Below, piece by piece: positions 36,812 to 48,439 of a stretch of 64,000 bases of DNA. The notes below the pieces were generated by a model. That model was not told the origin of the DNA, made no database searches, and saw only the letters and a list, made by a program, of their open reading frames with translations. The stretch lies in contig JBCAQO010000014.1 of assembly GCA_039111635.1 (NCBI GenBank), positions 1,302,001 through 1,366,000 on the forward strand, written 5' to 3'. The DNA is from Heterobasidion occidentale. Lineage: Eukaryota > Basidiomycota > Agaricomycetes > Russulales > Bondarzewiaceae. Both the position numbers and the translations under genes were made by a program. Positions within the stretch are counted from its first letter, which is position 1, and the number at the start of each line of letters is the position of its first letter.

Positions 36812-39800
36812 TCAGGCATATGAGACCTTGAACGCCCAGGCGTACTGCACTTTGTTCAACTCGTCGTCGCCCACTTTGACCGACAGCACCCCGCCGGCGC
36901 TTGTCCAGTTGAGCCTTATCCCAGTGCCACCAAGCAGGGTGACCGTGTCTCCGGGGGCGATGGGGACAGGAGCCGGCGTGCTCAGCGTCCCGTTGGGCCG
37001 ACTGAGCGCGACGATGTAGAACGCGTCAGGTGTGGTCGTAAAGCGCACGTCGGTGAATCCTGGCGTGGTGTCCGCCGAGGCGATCCACCACGGACGGGTG
37101 CCGTAGATCGCTTCCCCAGAACTGTTGAGCCAGGCACCAACCTCGAGTAGAGGCCCTGTCATTTCTGGGATGACAGTCCCATCGGCCTTGGGACCAATGC
37201 TACAGGTGAAATCGATCAAACTTCAGCTGATCCCTGAACGTTGGAAAACTCACTCGAGCAGGTAGTTGCCACCCTTCGATACCATGCTACAAGTAACGTG
37301 TCAATGATTTCGTCGTCTGAAGATATAAATGCATACTCGGTGAGTTTGGGGATGATCTCCGACGCTTGCTGGTAAGCATCCGGTGGTCTGCAAAGTCCGT
37401 CATATAACTTGAATCAAATAGAGAGGACTTGAATCTGCGATTCTCACGTGTCCGAATTGTATCCGTAGCTGAAAGGGTCCATGCCTTCGCTACTCTCCCA
37501 CTTTTGCGACTGCAGACAGAACTTGAATGCCAAACTGCACAGGCAGTCAAAACGTCACATACCAGCCGCGCAGGGTAAGTAGCGTATTCCGGGGTGACGA
37601 AGTCGGTCTGGTTCGTTCCGCAACGGTCGTCTCGCACGACTTGCCTCCCTTGTGACGCTGCGTAGTTGTACCAATCGCCGGCTAAGAAACATAATGAGAT
37701 CCCAAGAGAATAAGCAGCGCGACGCATGACTACAAACCGAATGTAGGGAATGAGGACCATCCACCAATATCACACCTAAGAATCACTCAAGTCAGCCTCG
37801 TTTAGGAGAAGCGAGTTGTTCGGGTTCACCAGAGAATTTCAGTATCGTATTTGTAGAACAGAGTTTCCATCTGAGGTTTCTGGACTGTGCCCGGATAAGT
37901 CGTACAGCAGGATGCGGGACGAAGCGCGACTTACTATCCTCGAGGAAGTCGTTCACCTTGACCCATCCAGTATAGGGATCACAGCATGATCCGTTGAAAG
38001 CATTCAACGCCGGACGTCCAGGGAAGCTCACGCGTGCGTAGGGAGCGTAGTCAGGGTTGAACCATTCTGCAAGGTTGATGTGAGGCGAGATGATCTTTCA
38101 AGGAGACTACTGAGGTTTTACCTGGCATACTAAAGTAGGTCTATACATTGCGTAGTGAGTGCCGCCGGTACAGAACTGGTAGGGACAACTTACGCCTCTA
38201 CGCAGAGACGGGTGGCGTGCCTTCGCACTGTCTAACAGTTCCTTGACAATGTCGCGCCTTCGATTTTTTTAGAGTCAGTTATGCACATCGTGCTGATCAC
38301 AAGAAAACCTACTTCGGTCCAAGAAGCAAGGAGTTCCGGTTGCTGGAGCTACCAGTATCAAACTGCACAGCGCACAGCTCGTCAGGGGGCACTCCAAGGA
38401 TGTGACAAATTGGCTGCGGAGACACACCAGAGCGAATCCGTCGTGATGCTTGGTAACGAGGACGAAATATTTCGCGCCCGCGTTCACGAAGAGGTCGACC
38501 CAGTCATCAGGGTTCCACGCGGATGCGGTGAAGTTCGCGATGAAGTCGTCGTACACGACGTCTGGTCCGTACGTGCTCAGGTGATGTACCCATGTCGGAG
38601 AGCCCGAGTTGGGTGCTGAGAGGGCAAACATGGTAAGAAAAGTTGAAACGACATGTCAAGGAGACTGACGATTATGAAAATCCCAATTGTACCTGAAAGA
38701 CCACGATGTCAGAGAGAAACAGCAAGAAACATAGCAATGAAGTACCATTCAGCGTATTGTTGACCGGATGGTGCCCACGCTGGAACGCTGTACACGCCCT
38801 GTTACACATTGTCAACTTGTCGCACACACATGTAGATTAATCAACTTACCCAATGGATCTACAGAATATCATATCGCAAGTGTCCCATATCATGAGAAGA
38901 TGAAACACTTACAAAGATACCAAACTTCGCATCTTCGTACTACGAATGGAAGAAATTAGTAAACATTCATGAAGACGCGACCGATTCGTACATACCCATT
39001 CAGGCGACTCGTGTGTATCCAAGCTTGCATCGTTGTTCTGGTAGTCTGGGATGCCGGCGACGACCGGCCAAGCCTGCGCGCCTCTAGCAAGCGCGACCTC
39101 CTTCCCATCCTTATCCTTCACCACCACAGTGACCGTCGCATTGCTGCCCGAGGCCACACCAACGCTATTCTGCACGCCCACGACGACCGTGACCTGGTCG
39201 TTCGTCCTCAGCCTCCGGAAGGAGCCAGGCGCGACGGTGTGGAGCGAGCTCGAGACCAAGGAGACCGAGTGGTTGGAGGTGACCCACTCGGACAGGGGCC
39301 CGTTGAGCGGGGAGACGTTGTTGATCGTAACCTCGATGATCTGGGTCCGCGCTGCCTTCGACGTCGTCTCGCCAAGCCATTTGGTCGTCGAGCGGACGGT
39401 CTGCACGCTCAGAGAGGGGGCCGCGCTCGACGCGGCGCCGGAGTCCAGAACCTGCTGACCCGAGGAGGCGAGAGCGTCCGCTTCCATGGCACCGGCAGCG
39501 ACAGAGGCATCCGCCGAGATGAGAGAGACGGAGAAGAAGTTGATTTGCGACGATTGCACTGGCAGAGTGACCGACTTGAGCTTCTTGTCGTTCCGCACGC
39601 TCACAGTCACGAAGTGGATATGCGTCCTGTTGTAGTCGATAGTCATACCATAGTCGTACGTCGGGTTCGCATAGTGAAAAGGTCTGAAAAGAGCTCGTTC
39701 AGCACGAAAATCATAGAACGTACAAGAGATGCATACGTAGAGATCGGCCCGTTGAAGATGCTACCGCCTGAGTACCACGGCGCGACGATGATCGCAGTGT

Positions 39801-40253
39801 CCTCGGATGTGCCGTCCTCGAAAGCAAACGTCACGTTCGAAACTCTGACATCACCCAGACCGACCGCAAGCGCGTTGAAAGACTGATAAACACCGCCTCC
39901 CGACGGCACAGGCACCGTCTGCGAGTTCGACTGAACGGTGTCTAGGGCAGACAAATTATGGAACGGAGGCAAGTCGAACTGCAAGCCTGTTCAGACGCCA
40001 GCACCCTCGACAGTGGAAACAAATGTACCTCTATGCCTGTGAAGCTGAACGTTTTCGCCGTCGGAAGCCACTGGACCGGATAGGCCCGCCCGCTGCCGTC
40101 GAAGTTCGCCGCAGTGTCATCGAGGCCCGAGGAGGCTGCTTTTGCATTGAAAAAAGGCGAGAGATCGAGTTTCACGGATTCTGCAACGACCGAGCATGAG
40201 CTCCTCAGACCCAAAGAAAAAATCGTCAAGAACGCTAGAAGACAATGGACCAT
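36812..40253 (-). CDS. Secreted alpha-L-fucosidase, glycoside hydrolase family 29
   Basis: Nineteen exons join in frame to 821 aa, from ATG-VHCLLAFLTIFSLGLRSS (40253, signal peptide) to TGA (36812-36814). Residues about 25-385 form a long N-terminal region with beta-rich, Ser/Val-rich segments. The GH29 barrel starts at [20 protein letters not shown] (about 386-405) and continues with QQYAEWYNW, TKHHDGFAL, RDIVKELL, EWFNPDY and LWCDIGGW. The Asp in this last motif, near residue 594, is the family nucleophile position. A closing beta domain begins GPKADGT. The family removes alpha-linked fucose from glycans with retention; here it would act outside the cell on plant or host glycans. The 9-nt exon 38850-38858 encodes IHW. 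Intron after exon 9 uses an AAG acceptor. Intact; only the N-terminal part lacks a known match by eye. Confidence 0.92.
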
Positions 40254-41565
40254 CGTGTCTCAGAGCGAGAGGAGTGCCCTGTACGACTTGACCAGGCTAT
40301 ATGGGCTGTGATCTGGGCCGGCGGCGCGGACGGACAGGATCGCCAATAATCACGCATTATAATGCAGGGTTGGAGAGAAGGTCAACGTCTTCACAGAGAC
40401 AACTGGATCTAGCGGCGGTCAACTGACGACGCGTCGAAAGGCGGGGTCGAGAGCGTCGACGATAGGTGCGCCCATTGTGCGAAGCCAAACCACACCATCT
40501 GACATGGAAGCCCCGCCTTGGAACGCGCAACAACCCTCATTCGGCAGAAAGAACGCAAAAAGGGGAGAAGAACACGCACGCGTGACAGCCCCCAGTTCGA
40601 GGAGCTGACTGTCGAGAACAGGCGCAGACGGGTTGTAGAGGGAGTGCGCTGCGTCGTACACATTTATCCATGCTGGAAGCGACAGGTAGTAGTTTCGGGA
40701 AACCAGAAAGTTAAACATAGCATCAAGCGATTGACGTGGATACTTGTCGTTCGCAGAAGTTGCGGGTCGGCGTGGGTGCTGAGCAAGATATCTACGGCGA
40801 ACGATGTGGAAAGTCGTTTGCTGCTCGCAGCTTGCGTTCTACCAAGTCCAGGGACCTTCAAACGCTCTATGCGCGTTCGGGACAGTAGTCGTCGTCGTCG
40901 TCGTCGTCAGCAACGAACAGACCAACAGTACAACAGGTCACTCGGATTCTTCTGCCAAGCCACGTGCTCCTAGGAGCGATGCCATTCTCGCAAAGAAGAG
41001 TTCGGATCCAAGAGTTCGACTCCAATGGCACAGAGTCTGCTCCGAAAGGCTTCATTTGACGTCTAGGCTTTCGAGAAGTAATTTGTGCAAATGGCGGAGC
41101 CGGAAATCCTTAGCAGGCCCGCCCACCAGCCTCCGCGCTACGCCGACTCGCGCGATGGCGGTCCCATGACATTCCACGGATCCCGCACTCCCAACGTCTT
41201 CCATCAAAATCTATCAGAATTCCTTTTAGATTCGTCAGCCTCGGAGCGTAGGTGGGGCGCGCGGCGGTACATTAACGGAAAACGACAAATGGAGGGCAGT
41301 TGGGCGTCGAGACCGTCTATTGATACAGTATCATTCATGTGTTCGAGCGCTCGCTCAAGCAGCGTACTGCAGCGACATCCCTGAAGACCGTTTATGGTAC
41401 GAGTTCCGACGGAGATCCATCGGCCAATTTGACCGAGGTCACTCCGCCATTTATTCCATGATTGAAAGATGTTAAGTACGGGTACAGGATCACAGTATAA
41501 ATAATACCACAAACAGTAGATGAAAGACGATAGAGATCGTTCATCCTATCCGAGAGTATAATGAC
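40254..41565. other. Intergenic, no gene recognised
   Basis: Promoter side of the fucosidase and 3' side of the PARG-domain gene. It contains a GTC microsatellite at 40888-40908 but no supported exon. The PARG-domain gene could extend into it, because GTAAGT (a perfect donor) overlaps its predicted stop. Confidence 0.5.
40888..40908. repeat. (GTC)7 microsatellite
   Basis: Seven perfect GTC units in intergenic sequence. Confidence 0.95.
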
Positions 41566-42929
41566 TTACAACTCCACCGCGTCCAGCGCCTGATTCAACT
41601 CGTCATCGAACACTCGCATCTGAAACGCCGTTCGGAATGGGGCACACAGCTTGCCAGGTAACGAGAAAACGACCTTCTCGAACACATCGCGGAACCGGCC
41701 ATCTCCATTTTCTCCTACATGGCAGGCCAACATTCGGCATAGATCTGAGCAACGACCTCAACAGACAACCCTTCGCGGCATCCAAAGGCTCCTAGAACAA
41801 GTTTGCGGTCGCCATGCAGCTCGAAGAGCCTCAATGCGCGCCCAAGACGATCCTTCACTGTCTGCCGGATGGTTGCTTCGACGGTTTCTGTAGACGTCGG
41901 GGAGAACGATGTCGAATCATTGGAAGGGGAAGGGGGAGGTGATGAGGCGGTGCGGATGGTATTCGCGTTCACCGGGACAGCAGAGACGACGTTCATGAGA
42001 TACGGGGACACGTATTCCCCCATCGCGCGTTGATTCTGAGCATTCACTGCGGGCGGTAGTTCGAGCTCCGCCGTCGTTGGGTCGGCAGGAATGGCGTCCA
42101 GTTCAGGGTCAAAGTCATCGTCCTGAACATTGAAGTGATCATCGTCGTCTCTGCGGAAGCCGACGATAGAGGGGGAATAGACGAGTGAATGAGGGAAGAA
42201 ACCGGCGCCGTATTCCTTGGTATATTTCTTCATCTCAGAGTAGAATTGACGTGCCTCGGGGGTGCTGAGGGATGCAACGAGGGAAGTCGAGCGCGCCAAC
42301 ACAGCATCTGGTTCTGTGCCGCCGCTGAGGTAGGCCCCACCTGGACGATGAACAGAGGCAGAGGTGAGCACGCCAATGGTGGTCTGACGGATGGGATAGG
42401 TGTTTGTTTTCTGTGTGGCCACAGAGTCGAGGTAAAGCCGGCGGGACCTGTTCACGGCCGAATACTTTGAGAACTCGATCGCTGTCCTTCTAGGCGCCAT
42501 CAATGACGGTGTGGCGGGGCGTGTGACCCAGGAACAAAGAGCGTCGGAATCGTGGGGATAAAAAACGGTCGTCCTGTTGCTGTAGCGTACCTGGGATGAT
42601 ATGTCGTGCACAACATGCCAAGTGCTCAGGCTACGCTGCAACTGTGAGGTCTCTGGGGAATCAGCAATGGGCGATGAAGACACGGCAGGAACGCTGCAAC
42701 GCAGGTTCTCTACGTACTTGCCATCACCAAGTGCAATCGCTGCGGTCTGGCGGGCGATCGATGCCCATTGCTGATGCTTGACGCGTCCAGCAGCAAATCG
42801 GATAATCTGCTTTCGGCGTTTCTGCCTGTGAGTTGAGTGCTCCTGTGGGGGGTGAGAGGGTTTGGGTTGGGAGGATGATTTAGAGCGGTGAGGACCTCGC
42901 GCACTGCGAGTGGAGGTGAGTTTGGCCAT
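41566..42929 (-). CDS. Microbial-type PARG (DUF2263/TIGR02452-like) domain protein with altered catalytic motif
   Basis: From ATG-AKLTSTRSARG (42929) one long frame runs about 404 codons to a TAG at 41715-41717. A basic N-terminus leads into RRKQIIRFAAGRVKHQQWASIARQT, VGVLTSASVHRPGGAYLSGG and HSLVYSPSIVGFRRDDD. An acidic, proline-rich insert follows, then LVLGAFGCREGLSVEVVAQIYAE. These are the N-terminal helix, ribose-binding loop and C-terminal strands of bacterial-type poly(ADP-ribose) glycohydrolases. The usual GGG...QEE signature reads PGGAYLSGGTEPDA here, without the paired glutamates, so hydrolase activity is doubtful and binding is more likely. Shifting frame by one base at the TAG gives FRDVFEKVVFSL and a stop at 41566, the expected family ending. 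A 1-base error or mutation is therefore likely. Confidence 0.7.
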
Positions 42930-43201
42930 GGCGTCAATAGACTTTGGGATTCGGGTGTGAGTGGGAGTGGGAGTGGGGAACAAAGGGCGGATCAAGAAGC
43001 TGGCTGTTAATGGCCCCAGCTATTTGAAGCTCCGACTCAATCGCTGCCATTGCCACAAGTCTCTACGATCGTGACTGTGTAGGCACGAACAACAACACGG
43101 AAACATCCTCGTCCCCTCTCTCCTCCTCCTCCTTCCTCTCTGTCTCCCCGTGGCTCTCTTGTCTCCTGTAACTGCCTTCAGCTTCCTCTCTTGACCACAA
43201 A

Positions 43202-44276
43202 ATGGCTTCTCTCCTCGAACGCATGAACATTGATGTCCCGGCGACATCTGTCGGACCCGTCCGCTCCAAACCGAAACGCGCAACCCCCACTCCTTACGTG
43301 CGTCCGGTTTTCATGCGTCAAACCGTGGCATTCACCGACCTCGTTTTCTTTTTGCATCCGTTCCGGCGACCGGTGACCGGCGACCACAGAACCGCTCGCC
43401 TAAGCTGCCCAGAGGTGACGTTAACGGAACTTGGGAGCACGACCTGTATCAAACGGACGGAGGGAACGGAAAGTCCCTGTCGGCGCGCCTCACGTCGCCT
43501 GGGAGCGCGCCGAAGATGAACTTTGGGTTTGCGGAGAAGGCGCTGCAGGAGGCGACGGGGGTGCGGGGGGACCGTGGGGAGCTGTCGATACGTGGTGCGA
43601 GTTCGCGTGGAAATGTTGTAGAGGTGACGGGCCTTGTGAGCGGCACCACAGCCGAGGATGTCGAGGTGCGTTTTTATCGTCGTTCGATTGACGTCAGCTC
43701 AAAACTCCCAAAAAAACTGTGGTGTCTTATCGCCTGCCTCGTGCTCTCTGCCAGGCCATCTTCAAGCGCTGTGGTCCCATTACCCAGTCATCCGCAAAGC
43801 CGACCGCGGCGGGGGGCGTGTCTGTCCGGTTAACGTTCAAGCACGAAAAGGACGCAAAGACCGCAGAGACGCAGTTCGACAAACAAGTGGCTGACGGGAA
43901 GACGCTCCACGTGAAGGTGATCGGCGGCGTCAACGCCAGTCTCACCGGACGTCTGGGCGTGGGCGTACAAGACGGGAGCGTCGACGTGCTGCTGGGCGAG
44001 AGCACAGGATCTTCGTGCGTGTTTTTGGCCTTTTGAGGGCCCTGTTCTCCGCTCACGCCCGGTTCTGTAATCATCAGGAAAATGCGCTCTGATGATATTC
44101 TGAGCGACGCCGACGCTCGCGCGCGCGCTCATGTTCTCGTCGCACCTCCTGGCGCCGACCCCAAAGACTACACGCAACAGCACTGGCGCGGTCGTAGTAG
44201 AGGGAGAGGGCGGCGTGGGTTCGCCAATGGGAATGGGCGACGGGGAAAAGGAGAAGCGCGGATGGATATAGACTGA
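43202..44276 (+). CDS. RRM protein, ALY/REF-like mRNA export adaptor
   Basis: Four exons (43202-43297, 43390-43665, 43755-44014, 44078-44276) join to 276 aa, from ATG-ASLLERMNIDVP to TGA. A short N-terminal helix is followed by a linker and one RRM. Its first strand is NVVEVTGL, its first helix TAEDVEAIFKRCG, then VSVRLTFKHEKDAK and a last strand KTLHVKVIG. The C-terminus has RSDDILSDADARAR and an Arg/Gly-rich block (HWRGRSRGRGRRG) ending MDID. This order (short helical ends, RRM, RGG) is that of ALY/REF-type factors, which load on nascent mRNA through the TREX complex and hand it to the export receptor. RNP motifs are weak, as is usual in that family. It is divergent from the PARG-domain gene across 272 bp. 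Assignment beyond RRM is inference. Confidence 0.82.
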
Positions 44277-44559
44277 AACCGCTGTCCGAGAATCGTTTTT
44301 TTTTTCTGCTGTTTTTTTGTGTCGTTGTCGTCGGGTGCCCCCTCCGCTCTGTCTCTTGTCTCTTTGTGTTGTACTGGCCATACTCTATCCTCCCTGCGCG
44401 CTTATTTTAGGCCGTCCCCTGTCTGCCTCGTGAATATCATATTTTATTCTCATGAGAATTTTATGACCTCCCAATGGCAGAGTGTTCGATTGATTCAACA
44501 ATTCTCATAAAGAGCCCTTATTCACTTGTGGGACAAGTCGCTCGATACACAGAAGTTTT

Positions 44560-45414
44560 ATCCAAAGTATGTCGAGGACAGCTACTACGCTGTGAAACTG
44601 CTCAAGAGCCGGCTGAACGCAGCCCGTCTCGCACTCTTGTGCGGCTCTACCAAAGAGGACTCCGAAACGTGTTCGTCAGATGTCATCTTCGAACCCGGGT
44701 ACAGTCACGAGAGCGCATCCGCCAGACGCGTTTGAACTCCACGTACGACGGCCGCGTCGACGACAGTCCCGTGTGTTGCAGCAGCGTCGCCTGGGAGCGC
44801 GCAAGTCGCGCAAGGCGAGCCCTGCCGTTCGCTCGTTAGCCATCCCGTCCCAAACTCCGCGTTGTATGCGTCTATTCAAAGAGTGCAGCAGAGGCAGCTC
44901 CGCTTGCTACACCCGATAACATGCCGTTCCGGTTTATAAAGGGGCTGGCAAAGATAGTGATGTGACGACGACGACGACGACGACTTGCTGAAGTGCAGAA
45001 TGATGCGAATCTCGGCGTGGGCGCAGGTTTTGACGATCCGCAGATCCAATTTGTACGCAAGTCGGGAAAGTCTAGCGCGAGTTTCCGCAAAGCCTCGGAA
45101 GACGGAGAGGCTTCAGCACCGCACGCACGCTGCACGGCGCCCACGTAGTTGTCGCAGAGACGAACCTGGCCCTCTCCCGAGCCGACCAAGGTATCACCGT
45201 CGCCGGTGGTCAGCGCTGAAGCGATGACATCGAGAATGCGCATGTCAGTGTTAGTGTCTGCGGCGCGCGTGGTTTTATCGGTGTGAAGTCTAGAGGCCGG
45301 GTGCAGCATGTCGGGTTCAGAGTAACGGAGCTCGTGTAGAAGTTGCAGCTGTTCAGAGAGTATCCACTGGTCTGGGGAAGGCTGAAGGCCATCATTGAAC
45401 GGAGAGAGATCCAT
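44560..45414 (-). pseudogene. OTT_1508-like deaminase copy A, deleted and nonsense-disrupted
   Basis: It begins ATG-DLSPFNDGLQPSPDQW (45414) and matches copies B and C through SEQLQLLHEL and RILDVIASALTTG. It then jumps straight to VGSGEGQVRLCDNYVGA, so about 200 residues are missing. Near 45040 a 4-nt deletion shifts the frame. In the downstream frame the zinc motifs can still be read (CAHAEIRIILHFSK, then IGCSKRSCLCC). The Trp of CTLWIDAYN is TGA, and a second conserved Trp (LSWLYP) is also TGA. The intact family has a deaminase fold found widely in fungi, with unknown substrates and a suggested role in nucleic acid or nucleotide editing. This copy is clearly dead. The upstream region matches that of copy B, showing duplication of the whole unit. 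Confidence 0.8.
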
Positions 45415-46223
45415 GCTTCAGAGAACTGTCGTCGTCCACACACTCTAACTGCGAGAAATTTCCCACGACCGGTGTAGCATCGTATTTCAGCTCAAAATAC
45501 AAGACACGCCGGAGCTCCGGCTCACAGGTACTTTTTCTACCGTTGATCAGAAAATTCGGCGAGAGATGGTGGAGTTGGACCAGCCGAGCACGACTCTATG
45601 CTTGGTCGTGAACTCTGTGGTTCAGTTTACAAATACACGGCAGCGGCGACTGTACATCGCGGTCCTCAGCTCGAGTTGTCAAACGAGTCAACGACCGCGT
45701 TCCGGTCTCGCATGGAGCCTCCCTCTGCCAAGTCTAGACTTCCCAACACCTCCATGGGCCCACCAAACGGATCACAAGGCGTGGATGCGAAAAACTGCCA
45801 TACAGACGAAACCACAACGTAACAGAGCGTCGCATGTTCGGATGTGGAAGAAATGAGGCACTTTTGCTTTGTTCTTGCGGTCTATGGGTCAGTGTCTCTT
45901 GTTGTATGTGTTTCGCGCAACGCGCCTTGTTTCGTCCTCGCAGGCAATATCCGGCCTCGTCGTGGAGTTTTAAGATCTCCGTAATGAGAGCTCATTGGGC
46001 TTGACGTACATGCTCTTGTCAGACATGCATTTTGGTAGTGCACGGGATCGTGAATTTTTTGCAAGATCATGCGTACATGGGATGTGCTATCCTGAGATTT
46101 CAAAAAAAAATGCGGAAGAATTATCGAAGGCGTGTCAAGGACTGCCGGTCCACTGCATAGTTGATTGAGGACACTCTTGTGCAACTCTACTGGAAAAGAG
46201 ACAGACTAGCACAAGGAATACCG

Positions 46224-47704
46224 TTACTCTGTCGGAGTCTGTCTGCTTGCTTCAGGCAAGAGGGCAAAACCAGCAAGGATCATCTTCGTCTCTACTTCTC
46301 CCAAAGACGGCTTCGAGCCCGAACTGTCATCGCCACTCAGACTCAGTCCGTCATACATCCTCTTCGAATCTGGGTACAGCCACGAGAGTGTATCTGTCAG
46401 ACGTGTTTGAACTCCACGTACAACAGCTGCATCGACACCAGTCCCGAATGTTGCAGCGTCGCCTGGAAGTGCCCAGGTCGCACACGGCGAGCTGGGTGAT
46501 CTACTAGTTAACCATCCCGTCTCAAACCTCGTGTTGTATTCGTCTATCCAAAGAGTGCAGCAGAGGCAGCTCCGCTTGCTACACCCGATAGCATGCCGGT
46601 CCGGTTTATAAAGGGCTGGCGAAGATCTGTATGCGACGACGACAACGAGGATGATAATGGTCTGCTGAAGTGCAGAATGATACGGATTTCGGCGTGGATG
46701 CACGTTTTGATAATCCGCCGATCTTCCCAATTGCTACGCATTTTGGGAAAGTCTGTCGCCAGTTTCTGCAAAGCCCCTGGAGACGGAGGGTCTTGAGCAC
46801 CACATGCACGCTGCATGGCGTCCACATAGTCGTCGCAGAGACGAACCTGGCCCTCTCCCGAACCAACGAAGGTATCGCCGACCCAGCGATAGGGGATCCG
46901 CCCATCTGGAAACTACCGCTTCGCCATCTGGACGAGCCGTGTGATGCCACCAAAGTATTGGCAGACTTTCTCCAGACGCCGCTTCAACCCCTCGACCCTC
47001 TCCCTCCGCGCAAAGTTTGAAGGGTTATGATTTTTGCAAAGGAATTTCAAGAAGGGCGAACGAAGAAGGATGTTTGCGAGATTGTCGAGCAACAAGTACC
47101 GCATCGTTGATGCGTCGACATCATCTGGGTCTAATGGGGAATTCGATGCATAAGAGAGGTGGAAGACAAGCTTGCTGATAATCGTCGAGAACTCTGGCTC
47201 TTTGCCGTTGAATTTGCGTTCTCGATACATAGCTGAATGAGGAAGCTCTTTTTCCACAGAGCCCGGCGTGTAATGTGGCAATGCAGAGTGGAGGTCGGGG
47301 GGGAAATTTGATATGGACTGATGAAGGTCGCTAATCCTTTTGTTAATATTTGCGAGACAACGTGAAAGCAAGAAGGGAAAGACATCGGAGGCAGAGTCGG
47401 TCGCGGGGTCGGTAATGGCAGCGATGAGACGAGCCGTCGCGTCCTCATCCTCGCGAGTAAGGGGCCTATTCATGGCCAGCACGAGACTTAGCTTTTCGCT
47501 TCTATCGAACGTGGCCGCGACAGCTTCTCCAGGTTTGCCGGTGGTCAGTGCTACAGCGATGACATCGAGAATGCGCAAGTCGGTATTGGTGTCTGCGGCG
47601 CGCGTGTTTTTATCGGTGTGAGGTCCAACGGCCGGGTGGAGCTCATGCAAGAGTTGCAGTTGTTCTGAGAGCATCAATTGGTCTGGAGAAGGCTGGACGG
47701 CCAT
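46224..47704 (-). pseudogene. OTT_1508-like deaminase copy B, one stop and one frameshift
   Basis: It starts ATG-AVQPSPDQLMLSEQL (47704). The N-terminal helical region reads without breaks for 263 codons: RILDVIAVALTTG, SLVLAMNRP, LLSRCLANINKRISDLHQSI, SPLDPDDVDAS, VCQYFGGITRLVQMAKR. It meets TAG (complement of 46913-46915) where copy C has a Leu codon before FPDG. The frame then continues through SGEGQVRLCDDYV and the first zinc segment CIHAEIRIILHFS. A missing C in a CCC run (copy A has CCCC at the same site, near 46611) shifts the reading before YKPDRHAIGCSKRSCLCCTLWID. The second zinc motif and C-terminus are otherwise preserved, ending PTE-stop. Only two lesions, so loss of function is recent. 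Family role unknown, probably nucleotide or nucleic acid deamination. Confidence 0.78.
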
Positions 47705-48439
47705 CTATGAACGGAGAGAGAGATCTGTGATTCGGAGGATGGTGGCGGCCCATGTGTCCTTTATTTTGCCACAAAATTTAGCTGTGAGAACTTTCCCACG
47801 ACCAGTTGTAGCGTTGTATTCCAGGTCGAAATACAAGGCACATTCCCCGCTGTTCAGTAGATGGTGGAGTCGGACCAGCCGAGCACGACTCCGTGCTTCG
47901 TCGTGAAATTCATGGGCCAGTTCACGAGCACACAGCGACCGCGCGCGACAATATGAGCATGCGACGGCCATTTTACACGGTCCTCGCGCTCGAGTCGTTG
48001 AATGACCGCGCCCCGGTCTCGCACGGAGCCCTGCTCTCTCCGCCAGGTCCAAACGTCCTGTCAGAGACCTCCACAAACCCACCGAACGATTCACATGGCG
48101 TGGATACGAAACTGCCATACAGACGAAACTACGGCGAAACGAACCGAGGTACTTTGGTTCGTGCCTTCGGTTCACAGGTCCGCGTCTCTTTTCGTACGTG
48201 CTCGCGCGAAATACACGGCCTCGTTGTGGAAAACAAGATCTTAGCGGTAGGGGAACTCGCTGGGAATTCTCACTCATGGGGCTCGACGTACATGCTCTTG
48301 CCAGGCAGGCTTTTGCGCATGGGACCTTGGATTTTTGTAAGATCGTGCGCATATGGAATGTGTACCCGTTGTGCTGTCCTAATATTTCAGAAGAAAAAAA
48401 ATACTGAAAATTTTATCGAAGGTGTGTCAAGGGGTTCTG

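Noticed and set aside
38969..39886. 305-codon plus-strand frame
   Set aside because: Antisense shadow of fucosidase exons 2-3, whose minus-strand frame joins correctly to the rest of the gene.
44960..44990. ACG trinucleotide run as a separate microsatellite feature
   Set aside because: It is the poly-Ser stretch inside deaminase copy A, partly shared with copy B, and part of the gene.
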